Below, one piece after another: positions 27,178-36,470 of a DNA stretch of 64,000 bases. Both the position numbers and the translations under genes were made by a program. Positions within the stretch are counted from its first letter, which is position 1, and each line of letters begins with the position of its first letter. Source of the stretch: Candidatus Thiodiazotropha sp. (ex Epidulcina cf. delphinae) (GTDB taxonomy: Bacteria; Pseudomonadota; Gammaproteobacteria; Chromatiales; Chromatiaceae); assembly GCA_025656455.1 (NCBI GenBank), contig JAHXHS010000020.1:22822-86821 (forward strand). Reading direction: 5' to 3'. Below the pieces are notes generated by a model. It did not search any database. It was not told where the DNA came from and saw only the letters and a program-made list of their open reading frames with translations.

Positions 27178-27650
27178 ATTTGGTTCGAACCCTTGGTTCG
27201 ACAAGGAGCGCAGCGACGCAGGACGCCGCAGCGCAGCGTAGGCGCCCCGCAGGGGTGAGCCGAAGGCGAATCAATCCCTCCCCGCAGCCGGCTTCCAAGG
27301 TGGGAGTCCCTCATGCCCCCTTTTTGTTTGGCGGAGAGAGAGGATTTGGTTCGAACCCTTGGTTCGACAAGGAGCGCAGCGACGCAGGACGCCGCAGCGC
27401 AGCGTAGGCGCCCCGCAGGGGTGAGCCGAAGGCGAATCAATCCCTCCCCGCAGCCGGCTTCCAAGGTGGGAGTCCCTCATGCCCCCTTTTTGTTTGGCGG
27501 AGAGAGAGGATTTGGTTCGAACCCTTGGTTCGACCAGGAGCGTAGCGACGCAGGACGCCGCAGTGCAGCGAAGGCGCCCCGCAGGGGTGAGCCGCAGGCG
27601 AATCAATCCCTCCCCCCAGTTGGCTTTCAAGGTGGAGTCCTTCACGCCTC
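27161..27650. repeat. three 166-bp tandem repeats carrying inverted tRNA-Ser 3' ends
   Basis: Units start at 27161, 27327 and 27493, an exact period of 166 bp; the first two are almost identical and the third is diverged and incomplete. Each begins with an inverted partial copy of the tRNA 3' end (TTTGGCGGAGAGAGAGGATT and TTCGAACC). This is similar in principle to the 178-bp repeats after E. coli tyrT, which carry tRNA-Tyr 3' ends, but here the tRNA piece is inverted. Open frames across the repeats are arginine-rich and not convincing proteins. Confidence 0.85.
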
Positions 27651-27780
27651 CTGTGCATTTTTCACAGCTTCACGGCGACATATATCACTGAGATTCACCG
27701 AGACTTCACTTATAGTTTCTGATAAAGACGGAATGACACTGATGTAATATCCGTAGCGGTTCATCAGTGTGCTTTTATCG

Positions 27781-28041
27781 TTATAACTCAAGTTTCGGAG
27801 TTCATCTTGTTCCCATGTTCTACGCGTTTCGTAGGGTGCGGCCCTGCCGCACCGTAACTTGAAGCCCTGGAACCCAAGGTATTGGGTCAGGGGGCTGCGA
27901 AGTGAAGAAATCCGTCATAGCAAACAAGAGCGCAACCCAGCATGGTGCGGCAGGGCCGCACCCTACGCCCTGTTCACATTGTGCGGTCCCACATAGAACA
28001 TGGGAACGCGTTAAATTTGAACTCCGAAACTTGAGTTATAA
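27781..28041. mobile_element. palindromic element with TTATAACTCAAG ends
   Basis: A 261-bp non-coding element with 23-bp terminal inverted repeats (27781-27803 and 28019-28041), a second matching pair inside (GTTCCCATGTTCTA at 27809-27822 and complement at 27994-28007), and an inverted pair of the dispersed GTAGGGTGCGGCCC palindrome (27831-27853 and 27944-27966). No transposase. It is a nested, foldable, MITE-like insertion that lies directly upstream of a small gene. Confidence 0.8.
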
Positions 28042-28062
28042 AAAATAGAACGGGGGATCGGC

Positions 28063-28356
28063 ATGCTGAGTGAAAATGAAATAGATCGAAGGCTATCGAC
28101 AAGCGAGCTGTTTAGCCTGGTATGTCAGACGGGAACATACCCCAGTTGCACTGTTTTGAAGACTCAGGGCAGTATCCGGGAGCTCGAGATCATGGCGGCG
28201 GGTCTGAGGCAGATCGGTGATGCTAAAGCGGCGGAAAGCATCGATATGAAGATCATGTCACTGCTGGAGAAAAAAATCTGCAAGAAGATCATCGACCGAA
28301 GTCGTAGAGAGCAGCTATTGGTCCGAGAAGAGAGGATTCAGCCCAATCTTCCATGA
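28063..28356 (+). CDS. hypothetical protein, 97 aa
   Basis: A mostly helical, charged 97-residue protein with no signal peptide or membrane segment. 'LENEI..RRLSTSELFSLV'-like start, 'IRELEIMAAGLRQIGDAKAAESIDMKIMSLLEKKI' and a basic end suggest a coiled or helix-turn-helix-free adaptor. I do not recognise a family. It starts at ATG 28063, 22 bp after a palindromic element, and its end faces the end of the chemoreceptor gene. Codon use looks normal for the window, so it is probably real. Confidence 0.55.
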   Translation: MLSENEIDRRLSTSELFSLVCQTGTYPSCTVLKTQGSIRELEIMAAGLRQIGDAKAAESIDMKIMSLLEKKICKKIIDRSRREQLLVREERIQPNLP

Positions 28357-28379
28357 TTAGGCTGTGTTGATCCCCGTCC

Positions 28380-30074
28380 CTACACCCGGAACTGTCCGAT
28401 CAATTCCTGTAACTCGGCTGCCATGCTTGCCAGGCTTTGTCCGGCCTGGGAGGTCTGCTCGGCGCCCGTGGCGTTTTGGGTGGCCATGTCGTTGATGCGA
28501 ACGATGTTGCGGTTCATATCTTCCGCCACCGAGTTCTGCTCTTCCGAGGCGGTAGCGATCTGGGTGCTCATTTCATTGATTCGCGACACGGCATCCGCAA
28601 TCGTTGTCAATGAAGCGCCTGCCTGGTTGGCCTGATCGACAACGGACTTGGCCTGCTCGCGGCTTTGACTCATCGCCTGCACGGCATCGCTGGAGCCTGA
28701 CTGGAGCTTGTCGATGATCTGATTGATCTCTGCGGCGGATTCCTGGGTCCGGCCTGCCAGGGTGCGCACCTCGTCTGCCACCACGGCGAATCCCCGGCCC
28801 TGTTCACCGGCGCGGGCGGCCTCGATGGCTGCATTCAGCGCCAACAGATTGGTCTGTTCGGCAATCCCCTTGATCACATCCAGCACGGTAGTGATATTCT
28901 CGCTGTTCTGCTCTACCTGGACGATGACATCTGCCGCATTTTCGAGTCTCTCCGCCAGTCGCTGGACCCCTTGCACGGCTTTTTGAACCACCTTGCCACC
29001 CTCCTGGGTTTCGGCATTGGCATTGCCTGCGGCGGAGGCCGTGTTGCTGATGTTCTCGGTCACATCTCTTATGGTGGTGCTCATTTCGTTCATCGCCGTC
29101 GCTATCTGTTCCGTCTCGAATTGCTGTTGTTGGATATTGGTGCTGGTTTGCGTGGTGACCACCGACACCTCTTCCGCGGCTGTGGAGAGTTGGGTGGTGG
29201 TAGCGTTGATCTGTGAAATGAGATTCAACAAGCGCTTGTGCATCGTCTGAGTCGATTGTTGCAATTTGCCGATTTCATCCCTCCCATCAACCGTTGTGGT
29301 CTCGGTAAGGTCACCCGAGGCAATGACTTCAAGATCATGGACCGTCACAGCCAGGCGTTTGACGACATTGTTGGCTACCGTCCAGCTTACGGCGATGCCG
29401 ATAGCGAGCGCCGCGAGGCCAAGCATGGCAATCATTTTGACCGCCGCTTGTTCATGCGCTTCGGCGCGCAGTGCGGCCTCTTCGGTGAAGGTTTCGATCT
29501 CGAGCAACAGGGCCTCGATTTTGTGGTTCAGTTGTTCTTCCTCATGCTCCACTTTTTCCGTGAGTTCTTCAGCCTGGTGGGTCTTTCTCTCGGCAAGCAG
29601 GGTAAACACCTGATGGGCATGCGCCTCGAAATCCGTATGCTCTTTCTCGATCGATTTCAGCGTCTGATAGACATGCTCGAACTCCTTTGCATCCTCTTCG
29701 GTGTGGGCCATGCTCTTGGCATGCTCAGCCAGGCCTAGACCCGCATGGAGCGCCTCATTGACCAGCTTGCTGTGGTTATCGAATTCAGCTATTTCACTTT
29801 TGAGGCGTTGGCCTGCGTTGTCGTGCTTTTGCAGGAACTCCCCATGGAAACGGGCCCGTTCGAAGTGAATGGACTGTTCCAACTGATGTTCAGTGATTTT
29901 AGCGAGGGTATTGGTGAGAGGAATATCCTGCTCGGCGATAGCATGGAGTTCATTGCCGATCTGCGTCAAGGTGTACAGTGCGTAGCCATAGCCCAATACG
30001 ATCAGGGCCAACAGGATCGCGGCGTTGCCGATGAGTTTTGTTCGGAATCGGAGGTTGTTGAGTAGAGTTTTCAT
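28380..30074 (-). CDS. methyl-accepting chemotaxis protein
   Basis: 564 residues. Membrane helices at about 15-33 and 215-235 enclose a 180-residue helical periplasmic sensor rich in Glu and His ('[22 protein letters not shown]', '[17 protein letters not shown]'). HAMP and a cytoplasmic signalling domain follow, with the CheA/CheW contact '[37 protein letters not shown]'-type tip. The four-helix-type sensor with many histidines might bind a metal or small ligand (inference). The ligand is not predictable. No che genes are nearby, so it is an orphan receptor. Confidence 0.93.
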   Translation of the reverse strand: MKTLLNNLRFRTKLIGNAAILLALIVLGYGYALYTLTQIGNELHAIAEQDIPLTNTLAKITEHQLEQSIHFERARFHGEFLQKHDNAGQRLKSEIAEFDNHSKLVNEALHAGLGLAEHAKSMAHTEEDAKEFEHVYQTLKSIEKEHTDFEAHAHQVFTLLAERKTHQAEELTEKVEHEEEQLNHKIEALLLEIETFTEEAALRAEAHEQAAVKMIAMLGLAALAIGIAVSWTVANNVVKRLAVTVHDLEVIASGDLTETTTVDGRDEIGKLQQSTQTMHKRLLNLISQINATTTQLSTAAEEVSVVTTQTSTNIQQQQFETEQIATAMNEMSTTIRDVTENISNTASAAGNANAETQEGGKVVQKAVQGVQRLAERLENAADVIVQVEQNSENITTVLDVIKGIAEQTNLLALNAAIEAARAGEQGRGFAVVADEVRTLAGRTQESAAEINQIIDKLQSGSSDAVQAMSQSREQAKSVVDQANQAGASLTTIADAVSRINEMSTQIATASEEQNSVAEDMNRNIVRINDMATQNATGAEQTSQAGQSLASMAAELQELIGQFRV

Positions 30075-30319
30075 GGTGGTTGCCTGGTAATAGTGCTCTT
30101 TATCTGCATCCTTACCAAGAGCTCAGTAGCTTGTGTGCCAGCGCCACTCCTGCAACTGGCAGACATTTTTACTGCGTGGTGGCGTAGCATGTAAATCATT
30201 CTTGTTATGAAAACATGCAATGCCGTACATCTTGTCGGCAGAAAATCAAATCCCTTTAAGTAAATAAAGTTTAATACTCTAATGACAGGAACTTTTTTCC
30301 TGAATACACGTGATCCGGC

Positions 30320-30814
30320 TTAGGGTGCCGGGTTAATATCTTGGTCGAAGTGGTGTTTCAGCGCGTAAGCGACAAACACATTGGTTACGCCCGGGTCGAA
30401 GCCGGAACCGAGCAGCGCCATCACGCCCACTGCATCGAATCGCTCCTGATAGACCCACTGCCATTTGTATTCGAACTTGGCTTCATCCAAGGGTTCGTAG
30501 TTGGCGGTGTCCAGATAGTCGATACCGGTTTCTAGGCAGGCGTCCATGATGCTCAGGTCCTGATAGGGCAGGGCGACGTTGATCACCATCCTGGGTTCGA
30601 TTTTTCGGATCAGCGACACCAATTCGGCGGTATTGTCGGCATCGACCTGGGCCGTGTGGATATGCCGGTCAGTGATCTCATCGGCGGTCTGATCGCACTT
30701 TGCCAAGGTTCTGCTCGCCAGCCAGATGTCGCTGAAGACCTCTGCTGCCTGGGCGCGCTTGTGCGCAACGACCCGGCCGACATCGCCAGCGCCGATGATC
30801 AAAACCCGACACAT
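30320..30814 (-). pseudogene. truncated carboxynorspermidine/saccharopine dehydrogenase
   Basis: The first 155 or so residues match the NAD(P)-binding half of carboxynorspermidine dehydrogenase: 'VLIIGAGDVGRVVAHKRAQ', 'PRMVINVALPYQDLSIMDACLETGIDYLDTANYE' and 'LLGSGFDPGVTNVFVAYALKHHFD'. Full enzymes are about 400 residues. Here the frame ends at residue 164 with 'DINPAP', and nothing resembling the substrate domain lies in the 245 bp beyond. It is a 3' truncation, presumably by deletion or insertion. Loss would remove this route to norspermidine/spermidine unless another copy exists. The remaining protein is unlikely to be active. Confidence 0.75.
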
Positions 30815-30953
30815 AACATTTCACCCCTGAATCACGCGTGAGCGCGAATTTTAGTCTTAGATCAAGTGGATTGTCTTGTGATTTATTTGTTTGGAATAGG
30901 TTTTACGAAAAACAGTTTTTTGGCTCTTCCCCTGATCAAATGGGTAGATGAAT

Positions 30954-31118
30954 CGGCCGCCAATGAACGCAAATCTCTCAACGTTTCGGATTGAGGGTGA
31001 ATCAGTTGCTTGTTACCGTTTCAGGCCGGTTTATCGGATGGCGCCCAGGATTCACAGGTTCCGACAACCGGATAAATTGCAAACTGGGTGAAACCATTCG
31101 CGTGAATTTGCGGTTAAT
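30954..31118. repeat. inverted pair of the CGCAAATGAACG dispersed repeat
   Basis: GCCGCCAATGAACGCAAATC at about 30957-30976 and an inverted relative (TTCGCGTGAATTTGCGGTTA) at about 31098-31117. They occupy the 322-bp non-coding gap between the truncated dehydrogenase and the gene after holC. A palindromic CCGGTTTATCGG / CCGGATAAATTG pair lies between them. No gene is seen. Confidence 0.5.
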
Positions 31119-31137
31119 AACGGTTAACCCACAGTGT

Positions 31138-31554
31138 TCAAGGCTTGTCGTCATCCAAACCGTTTGTCGGGTCGCTGTCTTCGTTGTCGCTACTGTGCTG
31201 ATGGCGGGGTCCGAATTCCGTCTCCAGACGCTGTTCGATCAGATGGCGGATTCTGCGTTCCAGGCTGCTGTCGAGTTCATCGTGCAGGATCTGCCCGATT
31301 CGCGTGGTGGTCTCCGTGATAGCCTGCTTGACCGCCTCCGCCACCTTTAGACGCAGATCGTCCATCAGTTGCTTGGCAATCTCATCCCGCATCCCGAGCA
31401 GTACCTCGTCATACTCGGGCACGCCGCTATCTTCCATCTCCCTGTCGTTGTTTGTGTAACCTGCATGTTCGGACTCCAGCTTATCCGTCGATACCACATC
31501 TTCCAGCAGCGGAATGGCCGAATCCTGGCGGTGTGATTGTTCGTCGTTACTCAT
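31138..31554 (-). CDS. conserved-looking acidic protein after holC
   Basis: 138 residues, starting directly after the holC stop codon (TAGATG), so it is co-transcribed with pepA and holC. The N terminus is acidic and probably disordered. The middle is a long amphipathic helix pair ('IAKQLMDDLRLKVAEAVKQAITETTTRIGQILHDELDSSLERRIRHLIEQRLETEF') that could dimerise, and the tail is again acidic. No enzymatic motif. Genes of this kind are often found behind holC in gammaproteobacteria, but I cannot assign a function. Confidence 0.65.
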   Translation of the reverse strand: MSNDEQSHRQDSAIPLLEDVVSTDKLESEHAGYTNNDREMEDSGVPEYDEVLLGMRDEIAKQLMDDLRLKVAEAVKQAITETTTRIGQILHDELDSSLERRIRHLIEQRLETEFGPRHQHSSDNEDSDPTNGLDDDKP

Positions 31555-31983
31555 CTATCTGATGTCGTGTTTGTTGAGTGGGTAGCCTCTGTCGCGGTAG
31601 AAACGGAAACGCTCCCGGCCGGCCTGGATCACTTGGGGTTCCTTATCGATGACCTCCGCGACACGTTCGAATCGGCTGAAAAAGCCCGGCACCTCGCTGT
31701 CTAGGTTGATCAAAACATCCTTTTCCTCGCCACTCTCCCCCTTGTGGCCGATGACTACCGGCGTGACCGACGGGTCGCAGTCGTCGGCCATGCCGTGGGG
31801 AATAAAGCTGCCCTGGCGGAAGGTCCATAACAACCTGTCCATGTGTCGCGAAACCTCTTCGGAACCGGTATGGATGAAGATCCTGCGCCCCTGGTGATAG
31901 ATCTTTTCGCTCAACCGGCAGGCCAGAGTGTAGCGGTTGCCTGGGGCTTGTTGTTCGAGGATGTAGAAATCGACCTGGGTCAT
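31555..31983 (-). CDS. holC: DNA polymerase III subunit chi
   Basis: 142 residues from the ATG at 31983, which overlaps the pepA stop codon. 'TQVDFYILEQQAPGNRYTLACRLSEKIYHQGRRIFIHT' and 'LLWTFRQGSFIPHG' are the chi signature. Chi links the clamp loader to single-strand binding protein. pepA-holC is the conserved arrangement in gammaproteobacteria; valS, which often follows, is missing here and is replaced by an acidic protein gene. Confidence 0.93.
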   Translation of the reverse strand: MTQVDFYILEQQAPGNRYTLACRLSEKIYHQGRRIFIHTGSEEVSRHMDRLLWTFRQGSFIPHGMADDCDPSVTPVVIGHKGESGEEKDVLINLDSEVPGFFSRFERVAEVIDKEPQVIQAGRERFRFYRDRGYPLNKHDIR

Positions 31984-33473
31984 TGTCCGCAACGTTTCAA
32001 AAGGAACTGGGTCAGCAAGGGAACGGGCCTTCCAGTGGCGCCTTTGGCCGTGCCTGAGCGCCAGGCGGTGCCGGCAATATCCAGGTGGGCCCATTTGAAC
32101 TTCTTGGTATAGCGCGAGAGAAAACAGGCTGCCGTGACGGTGCCTGCGCCCTTGCCGCCGATATTGGCCATATCAGCGAAATTGCTGTCGAGTTGCTCCT
32201 GATACGCATCCCAGAGGGGTAGCTGCCAGGCCCGGTCTCCGGCATGGGCGCCGGCGGCCAACAGTTCGTTGGCCAATGCCTCGTTATTGGCCATCAGTCC
32301 GGATGCCTGATGGCCGAGGGCGACGATACAGGCGCCGGTGAGGGTGGCGATGTCGATCACCACCGCGGGCTCGAAGCGTTCGCTGTAGGTGAGGGCGTCA
32401 CACAGTATCAGACGGCCTTCGGCATCGGTATTGAGTATTTCTATGGTCTGCCCCGACATGCTGGTGACGATATCCCCCGGCTTGTTGGCGTCGCCGTCGG
32501 GCAGATTCTCCGAAGCGGGCACCACGCCGATCAGGTTGATCGGCAGCTCCATCTCAAGGCCTGCCTTGAGGGTGCCGATGACGCTTGCGCCGCCGCACAT
32601 GTCATATTTCATCTCATCCATGGCGGCGGAGGGTTTGAGGGAGATGCCGCCGGCGTCGAAGGTCAGGCCCTTGCCGACCAGCACCACCGGTTTGGCGCCG
32701 GGCTTGCCGCCCTGGTACTCCATCACGATCAGCTTGGCCGGTTGGCGACTGCCGCGGGAGACCGAGAGCAGGGCGCCCATGGCCAGTTTCGCCATCTGTT
32801 TCTCGTCCAGGATCCGGACCTTGAGCTTGCCGTGTTCACGACCCAGCTGGCGCGCCCGATCGGCGAGATAGCTGGGGGTGCAGATATTTCCCGGGAGGTT
32901 GGCCAGGTCCTTGGTCAGCTTGACGCCGCCGGCGATGGCTTGGGCTTGCGACTGGGCCCTTTGCGCCGCCTTGAGATGGCGGCGGTCTTGCACGAAGAGA
33001 CCAAGGCGCTTGAGCGGGCGCTGGGGTTTCTTGACGTCGCTCTTGGTCTCGGTGAAGCGATAGAGGCTCTCCTCGGCGCTGAGGATGGTCTCGCGGATGG
33101 CCTGCGGCAGTGTGCAGTCGTCGATCTCCACTTCACCCAACCCCAAGACTGCCTCGATGGCATGGCCTTCGTTTAGGCCTTTCACCACGGATCTGACGAT
33201 CTTGGCGTATCGCTTTCTGTTCAGTTCCCGCGGCTTGCCCAGTCCGACCAGCAGGATGCGTTCCGCCTGAATGCCGGGCACATCGTAGAGCATCAGTTGC
33301 TGTCCGTTCTCGCCGGCCATGTCGCCACGCTTCAGGATGCGTTGCAGAAAGCCCTTGCTGGCCCTGTCCAACTGCTGCGCCAGGGGGGAGAGTTGACGTT
33401 TGGCGAAGACCCCGAGGATCAGGCAGGGGGTACGCTGCTTGGCAGGATCTCCAGACTTGATGCTGTATTCCAT
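31980..33473 (-). CDS. pepA: leucyl aminopeptidase
   Basis: 497 residues, family M17. The catalytic/metal segment 'LVGKGLTFDAGGISLKPSAAMDEMKYDMCGGASVIG' and the signature 'NTDAEGRLILCDAL' (residues NTDAEGRL) are present. PepA is a hexameric metalloaminopeptidase that in enterobacteria also binds DNA. It is divergent from lptF with about 130 bp between the start codons, the classic pepA/lptFG arrangement. Confidence 0.97.
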   Translation of the reverse strand: MEYSIKSGDPAKQRTPCLILGVFAKRQLSPLAQQLDRASKGFLQRILKRGDMAGENGQQLMLYDVPGIQAERILLVGLGKPRELNRKRYAKIVRSVVKGLNEGHAIEAVLGLGEVEIDDCTLPQAIRETILSAEESLYRFTETKSDVKKPQRPLKRLGLFVQDRRHLKAAQRAQSQAQAIAGGVKLTKDLANLPGNICTPSYLADRARQLGREHGKLKVRILDEKQMAKLAMGALLSVSRGSRQPAKLIVMEYQGGKPGAKPVVLVGKGLTFDAGGISLKPSAAMDEMKYDMCGGASVIGTLKAGLEMELPINLIGVVPASENLPDGDANKPGDIVTSMSGQTIEILNTDAEGRLILCDALTYSERFEPAVVIDIATLTGACIVALGHQASGLMANNEALANELLAAGAHAGDRAWQLPLWDAYQEQLDSNFADMANIGGKGAGTVTAACFLSRYTKKFKWAHLDIAGTAWRSGTAKGATGRPVPLLTQFLLKRCGQ

Positions 33474-33605
33474 ATAATAAAATGCCCTGGTTTATGTTGC
33501 TGGGTTAATCGTATCGGGAAACGCCGGGATGTCGGCGTTTCCGGGCTGTGTCGATCGATATATACCAAGTCTACCGAAACAGGCACAATTTACCATCGCG
33601 CTGAA

Positions 33606-34739
33606 ATGATCGGACAATATGGGACGCTGCATTTGATTACGCTTATCGACCGCTACCTGCTGAAAGAGGTGCTCAAGGCATTGCTGGCGATTCTGCTCGT
33701 GCTGGCCCTGATCATGCTCAGCAACAGTTTCATCAAACTACTGAAAGAGGTGGCGTCCGGCGATTTGAATGCCGATCTGCTGTTCCAGGCGCTGGGCCTG
33801 CAGATGGTCGTCTATATTGCGCGCCTGATACCCCCGGCCTTCTTCTTCGCCGTGCTTTTCGTGGTCGGGCGGATGTACCGGGACAGCGAGATGGTGGCGC
33901 TGGAGTCCTGCGGTATCGGAGGGCTGGGTCTCTATCGCTCGTTGATCCTTGTGGTCACCCCGGTGGCCCTGCTGACCGGTTGGCTCTCGCTCTACGTCCA
34001 ACCCTGGGCAAGCCGCCTCAGCGCCGAGCTATTGAGCCATCAGAGCGGCCAGGCCACTGAGCTGGCGGGCGTCACCGCCGGGCGTTTCAATGAGTACAGC
34101 CAGGGCGATCTGGTGCTGTATGTGGAGTCGATCGCCAGTGAACAGCGGCGCATGCGCAATATCTTCGTGCAGCAGCGCAGAGACGGGGTGTTGAGTCTGG
34201 TGAGCGCGAAGCGTGGCTATCAGCGCTTCGATGAGGATTCCGGGGACCGCTATCTGGTGTTGGAGGAGGGGCATCGCTATCAAGGGAGTCCGGGACAGGC
34301 CGATTACCGGGTCAGTGAATTCGAACGCTATGCCTTACGGGTCAAGGAATCACAGGGGGGGGTGGCGAAGATTACCCGCAAGTCACTCTCCAACCAAGCC
34401 CTGTTGGCATCCGCGTCGATCAGGGATCGCGCCGAGTTCCAGGTCAGGCTGGCGCAGATTCTGGGGCTGTTGGTGTTTGCCCTGCTGAGTCTGCCGCTCA
34501 GTCGGTCCATGCCCCGTCAGGGACCGTTCGGCCGGTTGGTATTGGCCTTCGTGCTCTATACCCTCTATTTGAGTTTACAGGGCGCGGCGGAGAACTGGAT
34601 GGTCGACGGTTCGACGCCTGAGTGGCTGGGGGTCTGGTGGGTCCATCTTGCCTTAGCGGTGATCGGGCTGTTATTACTGATCCCCGACAGCCGCATCTAT
34701 CGCCGCATGCGCCGTGGTCTGCTTGCGAGGTTGGCATGA
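33606..34739 (+). CDS. lptF: LPS export ABC transporter permease LptF
   Basis: 377 residues from ATG 33606; TTG 33633, giving 'LITLIDRYLLKEVLKALLAILLV', is the alternative start, since family members usually begin close to 'DRY'. Three N-terminal and three C-terminal membrane helices surround a periplasmic beta-jellyroll ('AGVTAGRFNEYSQGDLVLYVESIAS'). LptF and LptG form the LptB2FG transporter that extracts lipopolysaccharide from the inner membrane. The lptG start overlaps its stop (ATGA). Confidence 0.93.
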   Translation: MIGQYGTLHLITLIDRYLLKEVLKALLAILLVLALIMLSNSFIKLLKEVASGDLNADLLFQALGLQMVVYIARLIPPAFFFAVLFVVGRMYRDSEMVALESCGIGGLGLYRSLILVVTPVALLTGWLSLYVQPWASRLSAELLSHQSGQATELAGVTAGRFNEYSQGDLVLYVESIASEQRRMRNIFVQQRRDGVLSLVSAKRGYQRFDEDSGDRYLVLEEGHRYQGSPGQADYRVSEFERYALRVKESQGGVAKITRKSLSNQALLASASIRDRAEFQVRLAQILGLLVFALLSLPLSRSMPRQGPFGRLVLAFVLYTLYLSLQGAAENWMVDGSTPEWLGVWWVHLALAVIGLLLLIPDSRIYRRMRRGLLARLA

Positions 34740-35800
34740 TTTCCCTCTTTGATCGCTATATCGGTCGCGCCGTACTGCTGGGCGTGTTGGCGGTGCTTGC
34801 GTTGTTGCTCGTACTGATCGGGTTTTTCGAAGTGATCGCCGAACTGGAGGATGTGGAGCGCGGTTATACCACCGCCATGGCCTACACCTATGTGCTGCTG
34901 GGCCTGCCGCGCTACAGTTATGAACTGTTTCCGGTCGCCACCCTGCTCGGCAGTCTCATCGGTCTGGGAGTGCTGGCGGGAAACTCGGAGTTGATGGCGA
35001 TGCGGGCCGCCGGTGTTTCCATCGCCAGGATTGTGTTGTCGGTGCTCAAGACAGGGTTGTTGGTGCTGTCTGCCGTGGTGCTGGTCGGCGAATATCTGGC
35101 GCCACGGGCGGAACAGCAGGCGCAGCGAATGAAGATGGAGGCGTTGTTTGATCAGATCACCCTTAAGACACGTTACGGCTTCTGGTCCCGGGATGGAGAC
35201 ACTTTCATCAATATCCGCCAGATCTTGCCCGATGCCCGGTTGGCCGATATCTCTGTATACGAATATGGCGAGGATTCCCGGCTTGACAGGGCGATACACG
35301 CCGAGCGGGGCATTTATCTTCCGGGGGGGTGGGTCTTGCAGGATGTGGAGCGGAGTGAATTCACCCCGGAACGGATCAAGGTAAGCAGGATACCCAGTCA
35401 GCCCTGGCAGACCCAACTGGAGCCGTCGTCGCTGGACGTGCTCACCGTCAAGCCTCATATGCTGGCCGCCTGGGATCTATGGCGCTATATCGACTATTTG
35501 AAGAAAAACGGTCAGGCCTCGGTGAATTACGAGGTGGCCTTCTGGGGCAAACTGGCCGTCCCCCTGGTAACGCTGGTGATGCTGTTCCTGAGTATTCCCT
35601 TTGTCTTCGGCTCCCTGCGCAGCGCGGGAATCGGTCAAAGAGTGTTTGTCGGCGCCATGCTGGGTATTGTGTTCTATCTGCTGAACCGGGCCTTCGCCTA
35701 TATGGCCGTGGTCTATTCGCTGAATGCGTTATTTGCCGCCTGTTTTCCCTTATTGCTGTTTTTGGCGTTGGCAGTGTGGATGTTGCGGCGGGTTCGCTAG
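34736..35800 (+). CDS. lptG: LPS export ABC transporter permease LptG
   Basis: 354 residues starting at ATG 34736, overlapping the lptF stop. 'MISLFDRYIGRAVLLGVLAVLALLLVLIGFFEVIAEL' starts the first membrane helix, 'YELFPVATLLGSLIGLGVLAGNSELMAMRAAGVS' is the coupling region for LptB, and 'FWGKLAVPLVTLVMLFLSIPFVFG' is the C-terminal membrane part. The last codon and stop (TAG 35798-35800) lie within the CTAG that begins a palindromic element. The present C terminus 'MLRRVR' is of normal length. Confidence 0.95.
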   Translation: MISLFDRYIGRAVLLGVLAVLALLLVLIGFFEVIAELEDVERGYTTAMAYTYVLLGLPRYSYELFPVATLLGSLIGLGVLAGNSELMAMRAAGVSIARIVLSVLKTGLLVLSAVVLVGEYLAPRAEQQAQRMKMEALFDQITLKTRYGFWSRDGDTFINIRQILPDARLADISVYEYGEDSRLDRAIHAERGIYLPGGWVLQDVERSEFTPERIKVSRIPSQPWQTQLEPSSLDVLTVKPHMLAAWDLWRYIDYLKKNGQASVNYEVAFWGKLAVPLVTLVMLFLSIPFVFGSLRSAGIGQRVFVGAMLGIVFYLLNRAFAYMAVVYSLNALFAACFPLLLFLALAVWMLRRVR

Positions 35801-36051
35801 CCTGCATTTCTCACACCCCTCCTACTGCGGCGGCCCAATGGCACGCCCTGTCTGGCGTTCGCTCGGTCGGGGTGCTCGACATAGTGTTGGCTATGCCTGC
35901 GCGCCCCTCGGTCGCGACAAATCCGCCGGGAGCGGATTTGGACAGCTTTGCTGGCCCGAAGGGTGGAGGGCAGGACGCCCGACACAGCGCCAGCCATGAC
36001 GCACCCTTGAGCCGCCTCGCGACGAACGGGTGTGAGAAATGCAGGCTAGTC
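35797..36051. mobile_element. CTAG-ended palindromic element, family D
   Basis: A 255-bp element with 22-bp terminal inverted repeats (CTAGCCTGCATTTCTCACAC and inward) and CTAG at both ends (35797-35800 and 36048-36051). GC-rich interior without a transposase gene. It abuts the stop codon of lptG on one side and, 2 bp away, the stop codon of the PIN toxin gene on the other, so it separates two convergent genes and may act as a bidirectional terminator. Confidence 0.85.
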
Positions 36052-36053
36052 AG

Positions 36054-36470
36054 TCATAGGTGCAGGCCTGAAAACGGGTTGCGGATACGCAGTTGTTGAT
36101 CGATCAATTGGCCATCCTGCATATCCTCCGTATATAAGATCCGGCACTCCGCGAGGAGTGCGGCGGAGAGAATCATGGCATCGTAGACGTTGAGTCCATA
36201 CCGCTCGGAAACTGACCTGCCCTTGTCGTGGGTGGCGATCGTTAGCGGCTCTACCGGGCATAACGATCTGATCAAGGCTAAGAATTCGTTGATCTCTTTC
36301 CATGGCATGGCGAGCTTTTTGCGAGCCACGCTTGTCAGTTCATTCAATACCTGGACACTGATCAGACCACCCTTGCGGATGATCGCCTCAGCACGATCGG
36401 CTTTATCGGCGTCGTTCGACAATAGATAGAGCAGGATGTTGGTATCGATGAATGCCTTATCCTCGGGCAT
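36054..36470 (-). CDS. PIN-domain toxin (VapC-like)
   Basis: 138 residues from the ATG at 36470, with alternative starts at 36476-36488. 'KAFIDTNILLYLLS' holds the first catalytic Asp, 'VLNELTSVARKK' the Glu, and 'VYDAMILSAALLAECRILYTEDMQDG' the remaining acidic residues of a PIN ribonuclease. It overlaps the AbrB-type antitoxin gene, the usual order antitoxin-toxin. VapC toxins cleave tRNA or rRNA; the target here is not known. Confidence 0.88.
   Translation of the reverse strand: MPEDKAFIDTNILLYLLSNDADKADRAEAIIRKGGLISVQVLNELTSVARKKLAMPWKEINEFLALIRSLCPVEPLTIATHDKGRSVSERYGLNVYDAMILSAALLAECRILYTEDMQDGQLIDQQLRIRNPFSGLHL

Noticed and set aside
27161..27650. CRISPR-like tandem repeats
   Set aside because: Units are contiguous 166-bp repeats without alternating spacers, and no cas gene is present. 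No other part of the window shows a regular repeat-spacer pattern.
27021..27747. Several overlapping Arg/Ser-rich open frames after tRNA-Ser on both strands
   Set aside because: They run through the tRNA gene and the 166-bp tandem repeats; 166 is not a multiple of three, so every unit is read in a different frame. No ribosome-binding site or family match.
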